NCBI GenBank assembly: GCA_937864275.1
Contig: CALMIW010000837.1
Location: forward strand, 1-7,169
Length of the DNA: 7,169 nucleotides
Origin: an uncultured Dehalococcoidia bacterium
GTDB lineage: Bacteria; Chloroflexota; Dehalococcoidia; Tepidiformales; Tepidiformaceae
Direction of reading: 5' to 3'
The number at the start of each line of letters is the position of its first letter. Within the stretch, counting starts at the first letter, position 1. Below are positions 1-6,153 of this stretch, in pieces. The position numbers were made by a program, and so were the translations under genes. A model generated the notes under the pieces. That model did no database searches. It worked only from the letters and a program-made list of their open reading frames with translations, and was not told the DNA's origin.

Positions 1-762
1 GTGATTCCCGAGCCGCTTCCCGACCCGCGCATCGCGACGGCCTTCCTCGGCGTGGTAGTCCTGGTTGGGCTGGTGATGCCCGTTGGCGTGCTCGTCTACT
101 GGCTCGTCAACGGCCTCCGCGCCGATGCCACGTTCCCCCCGCTCGGGGCTGCCTCCCGCCATTCGCTCGAGATGGCCCTCTTCGGCGCCGCGGTCACCGT
201 CCTGCTCGCCCTGCCGCTCGCGATCCTCTCGGCGCGCTACGGCGGTCTCCTCGCGAAGGCCGCCGAACAGGCCGCCTACATCACCCATGCGCTGCCCGGC
301 CTGGTGGTCGCCCTCTCCCTCGTCTTCTTCGGGATCCGCTACGCCACGGACCTCTACCAGACCGTCTGGATGCTGCTCCTCGCCTACGTCATCCTCTTCG
401 TCCCCAACGCGCTCTCGGCCCTGCGCGGCTCGCTGGTCCGCCAGCCCGCCAACCTGGAGAACGCGGCCGCCTCGCTCGGCAAGAGCCCGCTGATGGCCAT
501 CGCGACCGTGACGGTGCCCCTCGCGCGGCCCGGAATCGCCGCCGCCTTCGCCCTGGTCTTCCTCACCGTCATGAAGGAACTCCCCGCCACGCTCGTCCTC
601 AGTCCGCCCGGCTACCAGACCCTCCCCGGCCTTGTCTGGAGCCGAAGCACCGATGCGCTTTACGCTGGAGCGGCACTGCCGGCGCTGGTGCTCATCGCTG
701 TCGCCGCCATCCCGGTCGGCCTGCTGGCATGGAAGGGTGATATTGGAGCTCTCGAATCCTGA
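1..762 (+). CDS. Iron-type ABC transporter permease, C-terminal half (5' truncated by window edge)
   Basis: Inner-membrane permease of an ABC importer, resembling the Fe(III) FbpB/AfuB group. The visible 253 residues hold about six hydrophobic segments (near 14-37, 55-78, 93-111, 121-138, 178-197 and 222-244). The cytoplasmic EAA loop that docks on the ATPase lies at residues 152-173, with the core ENAAASLG followed by the usual spacing to a VP pair. The stretch MKELPATLVL at 191-200 is typical of iron permeases. Members of this group are usually about 500 residues with two permease domains. This piece looks like the second domain, so the GTG at position 1 is probably an internal codon and the gene starts upstream. 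Its end overlaps the ATPase start by about 20 bp, consistent with translational coupling. The substrate is not shown by sequence: iron is the best family guess, while thiamine, phosphonate or other anions remain possible because the binding protein is not visible. Confidence 0.88.
   Translation: MIPEPLPDPRIATAFLGVVVLVGLVMPVGVLVYWLVNGLRADATFPPLGAASRHSLEMALFGAAVTVLLALPLAILSARYGGLLAKAAEQAAYITHALPGLVVALSLVFFGIRYATDLYQTVWMLLLAYVILFVPNALSALRGSLVRQPANLENAAASLGKSPLMAIATVTVPLARPGIAAAFALVFLTVMKELPATLVLSPPGYQTLPGLVWSRSTDALYAGAALPALVLIAVAAIPVGLLAWKGDIGALES
732..737 (+). promoter_or_regulatory. Ribosome binding site for the ABC ATPase, inside the permease gene
   Basis: GGAAGG ends 5 nt before a TTG codon at 743. 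That spacing favours TTG 743 as the start over GTG 737, which would overlap the Shine-Dalgarno itself, and over the ATG at 632, which would add an arginine-rich leader unlike the family. Only six bases long, so moderate confidence. Confidence 0.5.
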
Positions 763-1777
763 ACCGCTCGACTGCGCGGGCGTCGAAGTCCACTTCGGTA
801 GCCTGAAGGCGGTCAACGGCGCGAACCTTGCCGTCGCCGCGGGCGAAATCGTGGCCATCCTCGGGCGCAGCGGCAGCGGCAAGACGACCCTCCTGCGCGC
901 CATCGCCGGCTTCGAACGCGTCGCCGCCGGGGAGATCCGCATCGGCGGCCGTGTCGTCGAGAGCACGTCGGTCAGCGTCCCGGCCCACAAGCGCTCGGTC
1001 GGCCTCGTCTTCCAGGACTACGCCCTCTTTCCCAACCGCACCGTCGCCGCGAACATCGCCTACGGCCTCTCGCGCGGCTCCGAGTCGCGCGTCAACGAGC
1101 TCCTCCGTCGCGGCGACCTGGAGGGCCTCGGCGGGCGCTACCCCCACCAGCTCTCCGGCGGACAGCAGCAGCGCGTCGCCGTCCTCCGTTCGCTCGCGCC
1201 GCATCCCCGCATCCTCCTCCTCGATGAGCCGTTCTCCAACCTCGATGCCGCCCTCCGCCTTGCCATGCGCGAGGAGTTGGTCGCCATCCTCCGGGCCGAG
1301 GGCATGACCGCCGTTCTGGTCACCCACGACCGCACCGACGCCATGGCGGCCGCGGACCGGATCGCGGTGATGGAGGCCGGGAAAGTCATCGAGACGGCCA
1401 CGCCCGTCGACCTATACATGCGCCCGGCCTCGAAAGGGGCCGCGGTCTACGCCGCCGATGCCCAGTTCTTCCCCGGCATCGCCACCGGCGACACCGCCGA
1501 AACGCCGCTCGGCACCGTCCGCCTCGTCTCGCCGTTGCGCGGGCCGTGCGAAGTCCTCGTCCGCCCGGAGTGGGTCGGCGTGAAGGGCCTCGGCGTCGCT
1601 GCCACGGTGGTAAGCCGGCGGTTCGAAGGCGCCCACGCCCGGCTGGTCCTGTCCGTGCCCGGCAACCCGCCGTTCGTCGCCGTCGTCCCCAGCTGGATGG
1701 CAGCCGAAGCGAACGATTCCTTCGAAATCGGCGTGAGCGTCCCGGTCCCCGCCTACCCGGTCGAAGAAGCCCGGTAG
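743..1777 (+). CDS. ABC transporter ATP-binding protein, iron-type (FbpC-like)
   Basis: Cytoplasmic ATPase that powers import through the permease encoded just upstream. From the TTG start at 743 it has 344 residues, normal for the FbpC/PotA/CysA group. All nucleotide-binding motifs are intact: Walker A GRSGSGKT at 41-48, Q-loop glutamine 91 in VFQDYALFP, signature LSGGQQQR from 137, Walker B ILLLDEP at 157-163 with catalytic Glu162, and the H-loop histidine 195 in VTHD. The segment after about residue 240 is a short TOBE-like regulatory domain containing LVRPEWVGV. The start could instead be GTG 737, two codons earlier. The 3' end overlaps the convergent phosphatase gene by 25 bp. Iron or another metal complex is the likely substrate by family, but this is inferred. 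Confidence 0.9.
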   Translation: MELSNPEPLDCAGVEVHFGSLKAVNGANLAVAAGEIVAILGRSGSGKTTLLRAIAGFERVAAGEIRIGGRVVESTSVSVPAHKRSVGLVFQDYALFPNRTVAANIAYGLSRGSESRVNELLRRGDLEGLGGRYPHQLSGGQQQRVAVLRSLAPHPRILLLDEPFSNLDAALRLAMREELVAILRAEGMTAVLVTHDRTDAMAAADRIAVMEAGKVIETATPVDLYMRPASKGAAVYAADAQFFPGIATGDTAETPLGTVRLVSPLRGPCEVLVRPEWVGVKGLGVAATVVSRRFEGAHARLVLSVPGNPPFVAVVPSWMAAEANDSFEIGVSVPVPAYPVEEAR

Positions 1778-2373
1778 CGCGCGGCCAGCGTCGCCGCGCA
1801 CAGGAACACGCCCGCCCACAGGTAGCCGCCGAGCACGTCGCTCGGCCAGTGCACGCCCTCGTAGACGTTCGCGAGGCCGTTCAACCCGCAGGCGGCAAAG
1901 GCCACCGCCCAGGTCGCGGCTCTCGCCCTGCCGGGACCGGCGCGGCTCGCCACCAGGATGGCCACCAGGACCACGACGGCCGTCCCGCCGAGGACGTGCC
2001 CGGAGGGGAAGCTCTCGCTGGTGAAGGTTGCCCGGCGTTCGAGCAGGGCCGGGTCGGGGCGGGGACGGTCGACCATGTCCTTGATAGCCGCCTGCGCCGG
2101 CGGGAGCACGAGGAGCATCGCCGTGTACGCGATCCACGCCTGCCAGCGCCGTTGAAGGGCCAGGACCGCCACAAGGAAGAGGCCCGCGGGGACGACGAAT
2201 TCTGTGGAAGTGAACCCCCGGACGAGCTCGGCGACGGGCTCGAACCAGCCCGGCAGGTCCTGGATGCGCCGGGCCAGCCAGAGGTCGCCCGGGAGCCGTT
2301 CGTTCGCGGCGGCGAGAAGCGAAAGTGCGGCGGCCGAAAAGGCCAGGGCGGCGCAGGCGGCCCCGTTCCTCAC
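1753..2373 (-). CDS. PAP2-family membrane phosphatase
   Basis: Integral membrane protein of the PAP2 (phosphatidic acid phosphatase type 2) superfamily, whose members remove phosphate from lipid phosphates such as undecaprenyl pyrophosphate or phosphatidylglycerophosphate. From GTG 2373 it has 206 residues and about six membrane segments (near 5-23, 55-73, 78-95, 126-143, 152-170 and 181-198). Motif 1 (K-x6-RP) is Lys98 to Arg105-Pro106. Motif 2 (PSGH) is at 123-126, with the acid histidine 126. Motif 3 holds the nucleophile His175 and Asp179 in GVHWPSD. The Ser-Arg pair that normally opens motif 3 is Ala168-Asn169 here, so one phosphate-contacting arginine is missing. The gene begins 10 bp after the aspartate kinase stop, so the two are probably co-transcribed. 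The GTG has a poor Shine-Dalgarno and may be reached by re-initiation. An ATG at 2451 in the same frame would add 26 residues lying inside the kinase gene and is less likely. The exact lipid substrate is unknown. Confidence 0.87.
   Translation of the reverse strand: MRNGAACAALAFSAAALSLLAAANERLPGDLWLARRIQDLPGWFEPVAELVRGFTSTEFVVPAGLFLVAVLALQRRWQAWIAYTAMLLVLPPAQAAIKDMVDRPRPDPALLERRATFTSESFPSGHVLGGTAVVVLVAILVASRAGPGRARAATWAVAFAACGLNGLANVYEGVHWPSDVLGGYLWAGVFLCAATLAARYRASSTG
1779..1799. repeat. GC-rich hairpin at the convergent gene ends
   Basis: A perfect 7-bp inverted repeat, GCGCGGC and GCCGCGC, surrounds a 7-nt loop and starts one base after the ABC ATPase stop codon. It lies within the last codons of the convergent phosphatase gene. 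No U-tract follows on either strand, so it is not a standard intrinsic terminator. It could help stop or protect transcripts of the ABC operon, or could be a chance result of GC-rich coding sequence. Confidence 0.4.
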
Positions 2374-2383
2374 TCCGGGTCGG

Positions 2384-3601
2384 CTACTCGGCCGTCTCCA
2401 GCTCGAAGGCCGAATGCAGCGCGCGCACCGCGTCGGGCACCTTCCCGGCATCGATGATGCAGGTCAGGCGGATCTCGCTCGTCGAGATCAGCTCGATGTT
2501 GATCCCCGCGTCGAAGAGCGCGCGGAACATCTTCGCGGCGTACCCCGGCGCCGTCTGGATGCCCACGCCGACGATGCTCACCTTCCCCAGGTTCGCGTCC
2601 GAGGTGTACTCGGGCGCCCCCACGTTCGCGCAGATTGTCGGCATCAGCGCCTCGGCCTTCCGCAGGTCTCCGCGCGAAAGCGTGAACGTCAGGTCCGTCA
2701 GGTTCCCCTCGCTCGAGTTCTGGACGATCGTGTCGACGCTGACCCCGGCGTTCGCCAGCGGCTCGAAGATGTGCGCGGCGATTCCCGGCTTGTCGGGCAC
2801 TCGCCGCACCGTGACTTTCGCGACATCGGTATCGTGTGCGATTCCGCGCACGCGGTTGCGTTCTTCCAATTCAGACTCCTGGCGAATGAGCGTCCCGGGG
2901 GCTTCAACCATGCTCGAGGTCACGAGGATGGGCAGGTTGTAGACGGAGGCGAGTTCGACGGCCCGGTTGTGCATCACCGTCGAGCCTTGCGTCGCCAGCT
3001 CCAGCATCTCCTCGTAGGTGATGTCCTTCAGCTTCCGCGCCGTGGGCACGATGCGCGGGTCGGCGGTGTAGACGCCCTCCACGTCCTTGCAGTTCTCGCA
3101 GCGTTCGGCGCCCAGCGCCACGGCCAGTGCCACGGCCGTCGTGTCGCCCGCGCCGCGCCCCAGCCTCATGATCTCCTGGTCTTCGTTCTCGCCCCAGTAG
3201 CCGGCCACGACCGGTACGCGCCCGGCGTCGAGTTCGGCTTTCACCCGGTCGGCTTCGACTCGTGAAATGCGCCCCTGGTAGTGGCGGCCCTGCGCGATGA
3301 TCCCCGCCTGCTGCCCGGTGAGGCCAACCGCCTCCTGCCCGAGCGTCTTCAGCGCCATCGCCACCAGCGCCACCGAGACCTGCTCGCCCGTGGAGAGCAG
3401 CATGTCGAGTTCGCGCGGGTCCGGGTCCGGGGCGACTTGCAGGGCGAGGTCAATCAGGTCGTCGGTCGAATTCCCCATCGCCGAGACCACGACGATGACC
3501 TGGTCCCCCTGGTTGATGCGTTTCAAGACGCGGCCCGCCACGTGGCGGATCCGGTCGGCGTCGGCGACGGACGTGCCGCCGTATTTTTGGACTACGAGCA
3601 T
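2384..3601 (-). CDS. lysC: Aspartate kinase (aspartokinase), ACT-domain regulated
   Basis: Cytoplasmic enzyme that phosphorylates L-aspartate with ATP, the first step towards lysine, threonine, methionine and diaminopimelate. The 405-residue length fits monofunctional bacterial aspartokinases. The amino acid kinase domain (about 1-245) shows KYGGTSV at 6-12, the STGEQVS segment at 70-76, a glycine-rich LGRGAGDTTAVALA at 147-160, and DVEGVYTADPR at 173-183. Two ACT domains follow (about 262-330 and 340-402), including the STSEIR motif at 373-378. They suggest feedback control by lysine and/or threonine. The substrate loop usually reads GRGGSD; here it is GRGAGD, so the usual serine is Gly152. 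ATG 3601 is preferred over the in-frame TTG at 3607 because KYGGTSV then sits at the usual distance from the N terminus. No clear Shine-Dalgarno precedes it. PAP2 phosphatase lies directly downstream. Confidence 0.95.
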   Translation of the reverse strand: MLVVQKYGGTSVADADRIRHVAGRVLKRINQGDQVIVVVSAMGNSTDDLIDLALQVAPDPDPRELDMLLSTGEQVSVALVAMALKTLGQEAVGLTGQQAGIIAQGRHYQGRISRVEADRVKAELDAGRVPVVAGYWGENEDQEIMRLGRGAGDTTAVALAVALGAERCENCKDVEGVYTADPRIVPTARKLKDITYEEMLELATQGSTVMHNRAVELASVYNLPILVTSSMVEAPGTLIRQESELEERNRVRGIAHDTDVAKVTVRRVPDKPGIAAHIFEPLANAGVSVDTIVQNSSEGNLTDLTFTLSRGDLRKAEALMPTICANVGAPEYTSDANLGKVSIVGVGIQTAPGYAAKMFRALFDAGINIELISTSEIRLTCIIDAGKVPDAVRALHSAFELETAE

Positions 3602-3607
3602 GACCAA

Positions 3608-3613
3608 ATCGTA
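3608..3613 (-). promoter_or_regulatory. Putative -10 element for a leaderless aspartate kinase transcript
   Basis: On the minus strand TACGAT (TAnnnT type) sits 6 nt before the kinase ATG, so transcription would begin at or very near the start codon. This agrees with the lack of a Shine-Dalgarno. The -35 region at about 3631-3636 is not recognisable. Inferred from spacing and from the matching arrangement before the transporter gene at 6659. Confidence 0.45.
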
Positions 3614-3629
3614 CAGCGGCGAGGGGTAA

Positions 3630-3644
3630 CAGACGCGCAGTCTG
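3630..3644. repeat. Inverted repeat CAGAC-N5-GTCTG in the lysC/dps divergent region
   Basis: Perfect 5-bp arms separated by 5 bp overlap the expected -35 position of the kinase promoter. It might be an operator half-site pair, but arms this short arise by chance. The rest of the 159-bp divergent region shows a second short palindrome, GGGCC-A-GGCCC at 3718-3728, just before the putative dps -10. Confidence 0.25.
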
Positions 3645-3728
3645 GCGATGCGCCGCGGCCCGCCGGATTGCGAGAAGTCCGCAACGTTCGCGCCCGTGCT
3701 GTTTGTCCGGGCGAACCGGGCCAGGCCC

Positions 3729-3734
3729 TACGGT
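3729..3734 (+). promoter_or_regulatory. Putative dps -10 element
   Basis: TACGGT fits the TAnnnT pattern and lies 26 nt before the dps ATG, leaving a short leader with room for its Shine-Dalgarno. A TTGTCC at 3703-3708 resembles a -35 box, but its 20-bp spacing is too long. A palindrome ends one base upstream at 3728. Weak call. Confidence 0.3.
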
Positions 3735-3749
3735 GGGTGCAGACCAAAT

Positions 3750-3754
3750 GGAGG
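3750..3754 (+). promoter_or_regulatory. Ribosome binding site of dps
   Basis: GGAGG with 6 nt to ATG 3761 is the strongest Shine-Dalgarno in the window. It fixes the dps start and contrasts with the apparently leaderless kinase gene on the other strand. Confidence 0.75.
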
Positions 3755-3760
3755 TGACGC

Positions 3761-4258
3761 ATGGCCACAGCGACCATGACCCCGGCCAAAGTGGAACGGC
3801 CACTCGAAAACGTGAAACCCGCGAAGAAGCGCGACATCGTCGCGGACTTGAATGCCGCGTTGGCGTCCCATATCGACCTCGCCATCGCCGCGAAGCAGGC
3901 GCACTGGAACGTTCGCGGCCCGAACTTCCACGGGCTCCATGAACTCTTCGACCAGGTCGCGGAGGCTGCCCGCGCCTACGCCGATGATCTTGCGGAACGC
4001 GCTGTCGCCCTCGGCGGCATCGCCCAAGGCACCGTCGAGGACGTCTCCCGCGCTTCTGCCCTGCCCAAGATGCCGAACAGCGAACAGCGCTGGGAGCCGC
4101 TCGTGAAGGCCGTCCATGCCCGCCTCGTCGCCGCCTCGGCACAGGCCAGGGAGTCCTCGGAGGGCCTCGACGACGACATGGCCACCCAGGACGTCTACGT
4201 CGAAGTCATGCGCGGCCTCGACAAATGGGCGTGGATGCTCGAAGCCCACCTCGGCTAA
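3761..4258 (+). CDS. dps: Dps-family DNA-protecting ferritin-like protein
   Basis: Cytoplasmic Dps protein. The family forms a 12-subunit shell that oxidises Fe(II) with hydrogen peroxide and stores the iron, protecting DNA in stress or stationary phase. The 165-residue sequence has the classic core KQAHWNVRGPNFHGLHELFD (45-64). The inter-subunit ferroxidase ligands are all present: His48, His60, Asp64, Asp75 and Glu79, each exactly three positions before the E. coli Dps ligands (51, 63, 67, 78, 82). The C terminus LDKWAWMLEAHLG is also typical. The N-terminal tail carries lysines and an arginine (Lys10, Lys19, Lys22, Lys23, Arg24), so DNA binding through the tail is possible, though this is inferred. 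It is monocistronic, with its own Shine-Dalgarno upstream and an intrinsic terminator 25 bp after the stop. Control by oxidative stress or iron is usual for the family, but no known operator is recognised. Confidence 0.96.
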   Translation: MATATMTPAKVERPLENVKPAKKRDIVADLNAALASHIDLAIAAKQAHWNVRGPNFHGLHELFDQVAEAARAYADDLAERAVALGGIAQGTVEDVSRASALPKMPNSEQRWEPLVKAVHARLVAASAQARESSEGLDDDMATQDVYVEVMRGLDKWAWMLEAHLG

Positions 4259-4283
4259 CGCTCCTCTCCTCCAGGGCCGAATC

Positions 4284-4311
4284 AGGCGGGCCGGCAACGG
4301 CCTGCCTCTTT
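4284..4311 (+). terminator. Rho-independent terminator after dps
   Basis: A 10-bp stem (AGGCGGGCCG with CGGCCTGCCT, one G-U pair at 4288/4303) closes a GCAA tetraloop at 4294-4297 and is followed by CTTT. The U-tract is short, but the stem is very stable and the loop is of the stabilising GNRA class. It separates dps from the toxin locus. Confidence 0.7.
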
Positions 4312-4344
4312 CGCGCCCCTGCCCGGTGCCCCGGCCCGCACCAG

Positions 4345-4353
4345 TGCTAAGAT
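4345..4353 (+). promoter_or_regulatory. Extended -10 promoter of the toxin-immunity locus
   Basis: TGC-TAAGAT matches the extended -10 pattern (TGn followed by a TAnnnT hexamer), which can work without a good -35 box. None is visible. A start near 4360 would give a leader of about 30 nt that includes the Shine-Dalgarno at 4381. Lying between the dps terminator and the toxin start, it suggests the locus is transcribed independently. Confidence 0.5.
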
Positions 4354-4380
4354 TCCCTGGCTCCCGTTGGAGCAGCGCGT

Positions 4381-4386
4381 GGAGGG
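4381..4386 (+). promoter_or_regulatory. Ribosome binding site that decides the toxin start
   Basis: GGAGGG with 7 nt to GTG 4394. Upstream in-frame candidates are TTG 4367 and GTG 4379; neither has a comparable Shine-Dalgarno, so GTG 4394 is chosen. Confidence 0.65.
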
Positions 4387-4393
4387 CTTCCTG

Positions 4394-6145
4394 GTGAACC
4401 GGTCACACGTCAGTGCGCGCGCCCGCCGGCCGGCTCCCCCGACGCGCGATACGGCGACCACCGCCCCACGCTCCCCCGCGGCCCAGCCGCAGACTCCCGT
4501 CCAGTTCGTCACCGGCCTCGAACAACTCCAGCGGACCATCGGCAACCGCGGCGCCGCTCGCGTCCTCGGCCTGCCGCCCGTCCAGCGGAAGCTCGCCTAC
4601 GAGAGCGACTGGGTCGCCTGGATGGGCACCACCTGGGCGACCGGTGCGAAGGAAATCTGGACGAAGCTCCAGCCCGCCTTCGACGAGCGCTTCATGCCGG
4701 CACTGAAAGAACTCCAGGGCCTCCTTGAGACCGCCTGGATGTCTGAGGAGCATCGCGCCCGTATCACCGAACTGAAGGACACCTGGGCCAAGTACGACAC
4801 CCAGAAGATCCCGCTCGCCACGGGACAAACGCTCAACGGCAAAATCGAAGCGCTCATCACCGAGGCGGGAACCCTCAAGCGCGCGGTGATTTCCGGGATC
4901 GCCGCCCGGGCAACCGCCATCGAGACGTCGATGACCGACGTGACCGCCCCCTTCCTGGCGAAATACAGCAACTGGCCCCAGATGGACATCAAGGATCTGA
5001 AGGGCGCGAACGACAAGAGGAAGACACTCCTGGCTGAGTTCGCCAAGGCGAAGTCCGGGAGCATCGTCAACGTCGACGCTATGACGAAACTCGAGTCCCG
5101 TGCCCAAGAGGTCATCTCGGTGTTCACCGGCGCCGAATCGGATGCCGCGAAGAAGGCGGCCAAGCTCACGGAAGACAAGCAGGCGAAAGAGGCCGCGGCC
5201 GCCCTCGAAGCGAACAAGCCCAAGCCCAAGGCCGAGATGCCAAAGGACCCCCTCGTCGACCGCCTCCGCAATCCCTCGCTCGTCGGTGGCCTCCGCGCTT
5301 TCGGCCACGCCGACGACGTCATCCTGAAGCTGCTGGACCTCGGCATCACCGCCGGCCGGCTCCAGGAGGTCCTCCGCCATGCGATACCCGAGAAGATCGA
5401 ACCGCTGCTGAAGCTGGCGTCTGATGACGCCTCCCTGGTGAAGCTGCTCAAGGCCATCGGAGGGTCGGGCCACGAAGACGAACTGATCGCGCTCCTTACC
5501 GCCGCGCCGAAGCAGGATGCCGCGCTCGAGGCGCTCCTTACGAAGGTCAACGCTGGTTCGCTCGCCCCCGTGAAGGAGATCCTCGAACTCTTCCCCGCGG
5601 ACAAGGATCGCGCCGCCAACGCCGCAAAGGTGTTCGGAGCGACCACCCGGGGCGAAGAGGCAAACCTGCTGACCGTCCTCCGTCGTGTTGGCCAGGCCCA
5701 GTCCGTGCAGGTCGCCGAAGCGCTCGCCCACACCACGCCCTCGAAGCTCGATTTCATGACCGACCCCACCAGGGCGGCGCACGCCTTCGCCTTCGTCCAC
5801 ACCGAACTCGTCGCGGGGCACAAGATCTGGGGTGGCGAAACCGCCGCCGAGCCGGCCTACGAACTGGCGAATGGGACCGCCGTCACGCTCGCCCACGTCC
5901 GCGCCAACGCGACGAACTACCAGGCCCACGGCTACCCGGCGCCGAACACCGGCCGCTTCTCTTCCGACCGCTTCAACAACCGCGGCGGCGACGACATGAA
6001 GCTGCCGACCAACACCACCTACACCGAGTACGACATCCGCGAGTTCACCGCACCCGCCGACCGCGGTCTCAAGCGCGTGGTCATCGGCGCCAACGGGAGC
6101 AAGTACTACACCCCCGACCACTACGTCACCTTCACGAAATTCTAG
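4394..6145 (+). CDS. Modular polymorphic toxin with C-terminal barnase/RNase Sa-type ribonuclease
   Basis: Predicted secreted or injected effector of 583 residues. Residues 1-40 are rich in Arg, Pro, Ala and Thr and have no hydrophobic signal peptide. Residues 45-67 hold LQRTIGNRGAARVLG and end in PVQRKL, a motif I associate with eCIS cargo and DUF4157-type proteins. A helical body (70-245) leads to a Lys/Ala/Pro-rich hinge (250-284), then leucine-rich helices in irregular repeats (about 286-470). The C-terminal domain (about 510-583) matches N1/T1-family ribonucleases: FNNR at 527-530, the general base Glu545 in TYTEYDI, Arg557 and Arg561 in DRGLKR, and the acid His576 in YYTPDHYVTF. These correspond to RNase Sa Glu54, Arg65, Arg69 and His85. 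The 4- and 15-residue gaps from Arg to Arg to His equal those of barnase. The predicted action is endonucleolytic RNA cleavage, usually after guanosine. A barstar-like gene starts 8 bp downstream. The export route is inferred; no secretion genes are present here. Confidence 0.85.
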   Translation: MNRSHVSARARRPAPPTRDTATTAPRSPAAQPQTPVQFVTGLEQLQRTIGNRGAARVLGLPPVQRKLAYESDWVAWMGTTWATGAKEIWTKLQPAFDERFMPALKELQGLLETAWMSEEHRARITELKDTWAKYDTQKIPLATGQTLNGKIEALITEAGTLKRAVISGIAARATAIETSMTDVTAPFLAKYSNWPQMDIKDLKGANDKRKTLLAEFAKAKSGSIVNVDAMTKLESRAQEVISVFTGAESDAAKKAAKLTEDKQAKEAAAALEANKPKPKAEMPKDPLVDRLRNPSLVGGLRAFGHADDVILKLLDLGITAGRLQEVLRHAIPEKIEPLLKLASDDASLVKLLKAIGGSGHEDELIALLTAAPKQDAALEALLTKVNAGSLAPVKEILELFPADKDRAANAAKVFGATTRGEEANLLTVLRRVGQAQSVQVAEALAHTTPSKLDFMTDPTRAAHAFAFVHTELVAGHKIWGGETAAEPAYELANGTAVTLAHVRANATNYQAHGYPAPNTGRFSSDRFNNRGGDDMKLPTNTTYTEYDIREFTAPADRGLKRVVIGANGSKYYTPDHYVTFTKF

Positions 6146-6153
6146 GAGCACCA

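Noticed and set aside
632..742. An upstream ATG at 632 for the ABC ATPase
   Set aside because: It would add 37 residues encoded inside the permease gene that match no ABC ATPase N terminus. The Shine-Dalgarno at 732-737 supports TTG 743.
1546..2457. A 303-codon plus-strand frame across the ATPase/PAP2 junction
   Set aside because: It is an Arg/Gly/Pro-rich artefact crossing two well-supported genes in other frames.
2204..3265. A 353-codon plus-strand frame opposite aspartate kinase
   Set aside because: It is a shadow of the aspartate kinase and phosphatase codons, rich in Arg, His and Asp, with no domain pattern.
3602..3760. A possible small RNA or riboswitch in the lysC/dps divergent region, such as a lysine riboswitch
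   Set aside because: The region is only 159 bp. The kinase seems to start at its ATG with almost no leader, and only short palindromes of 5-bp arms are visible.
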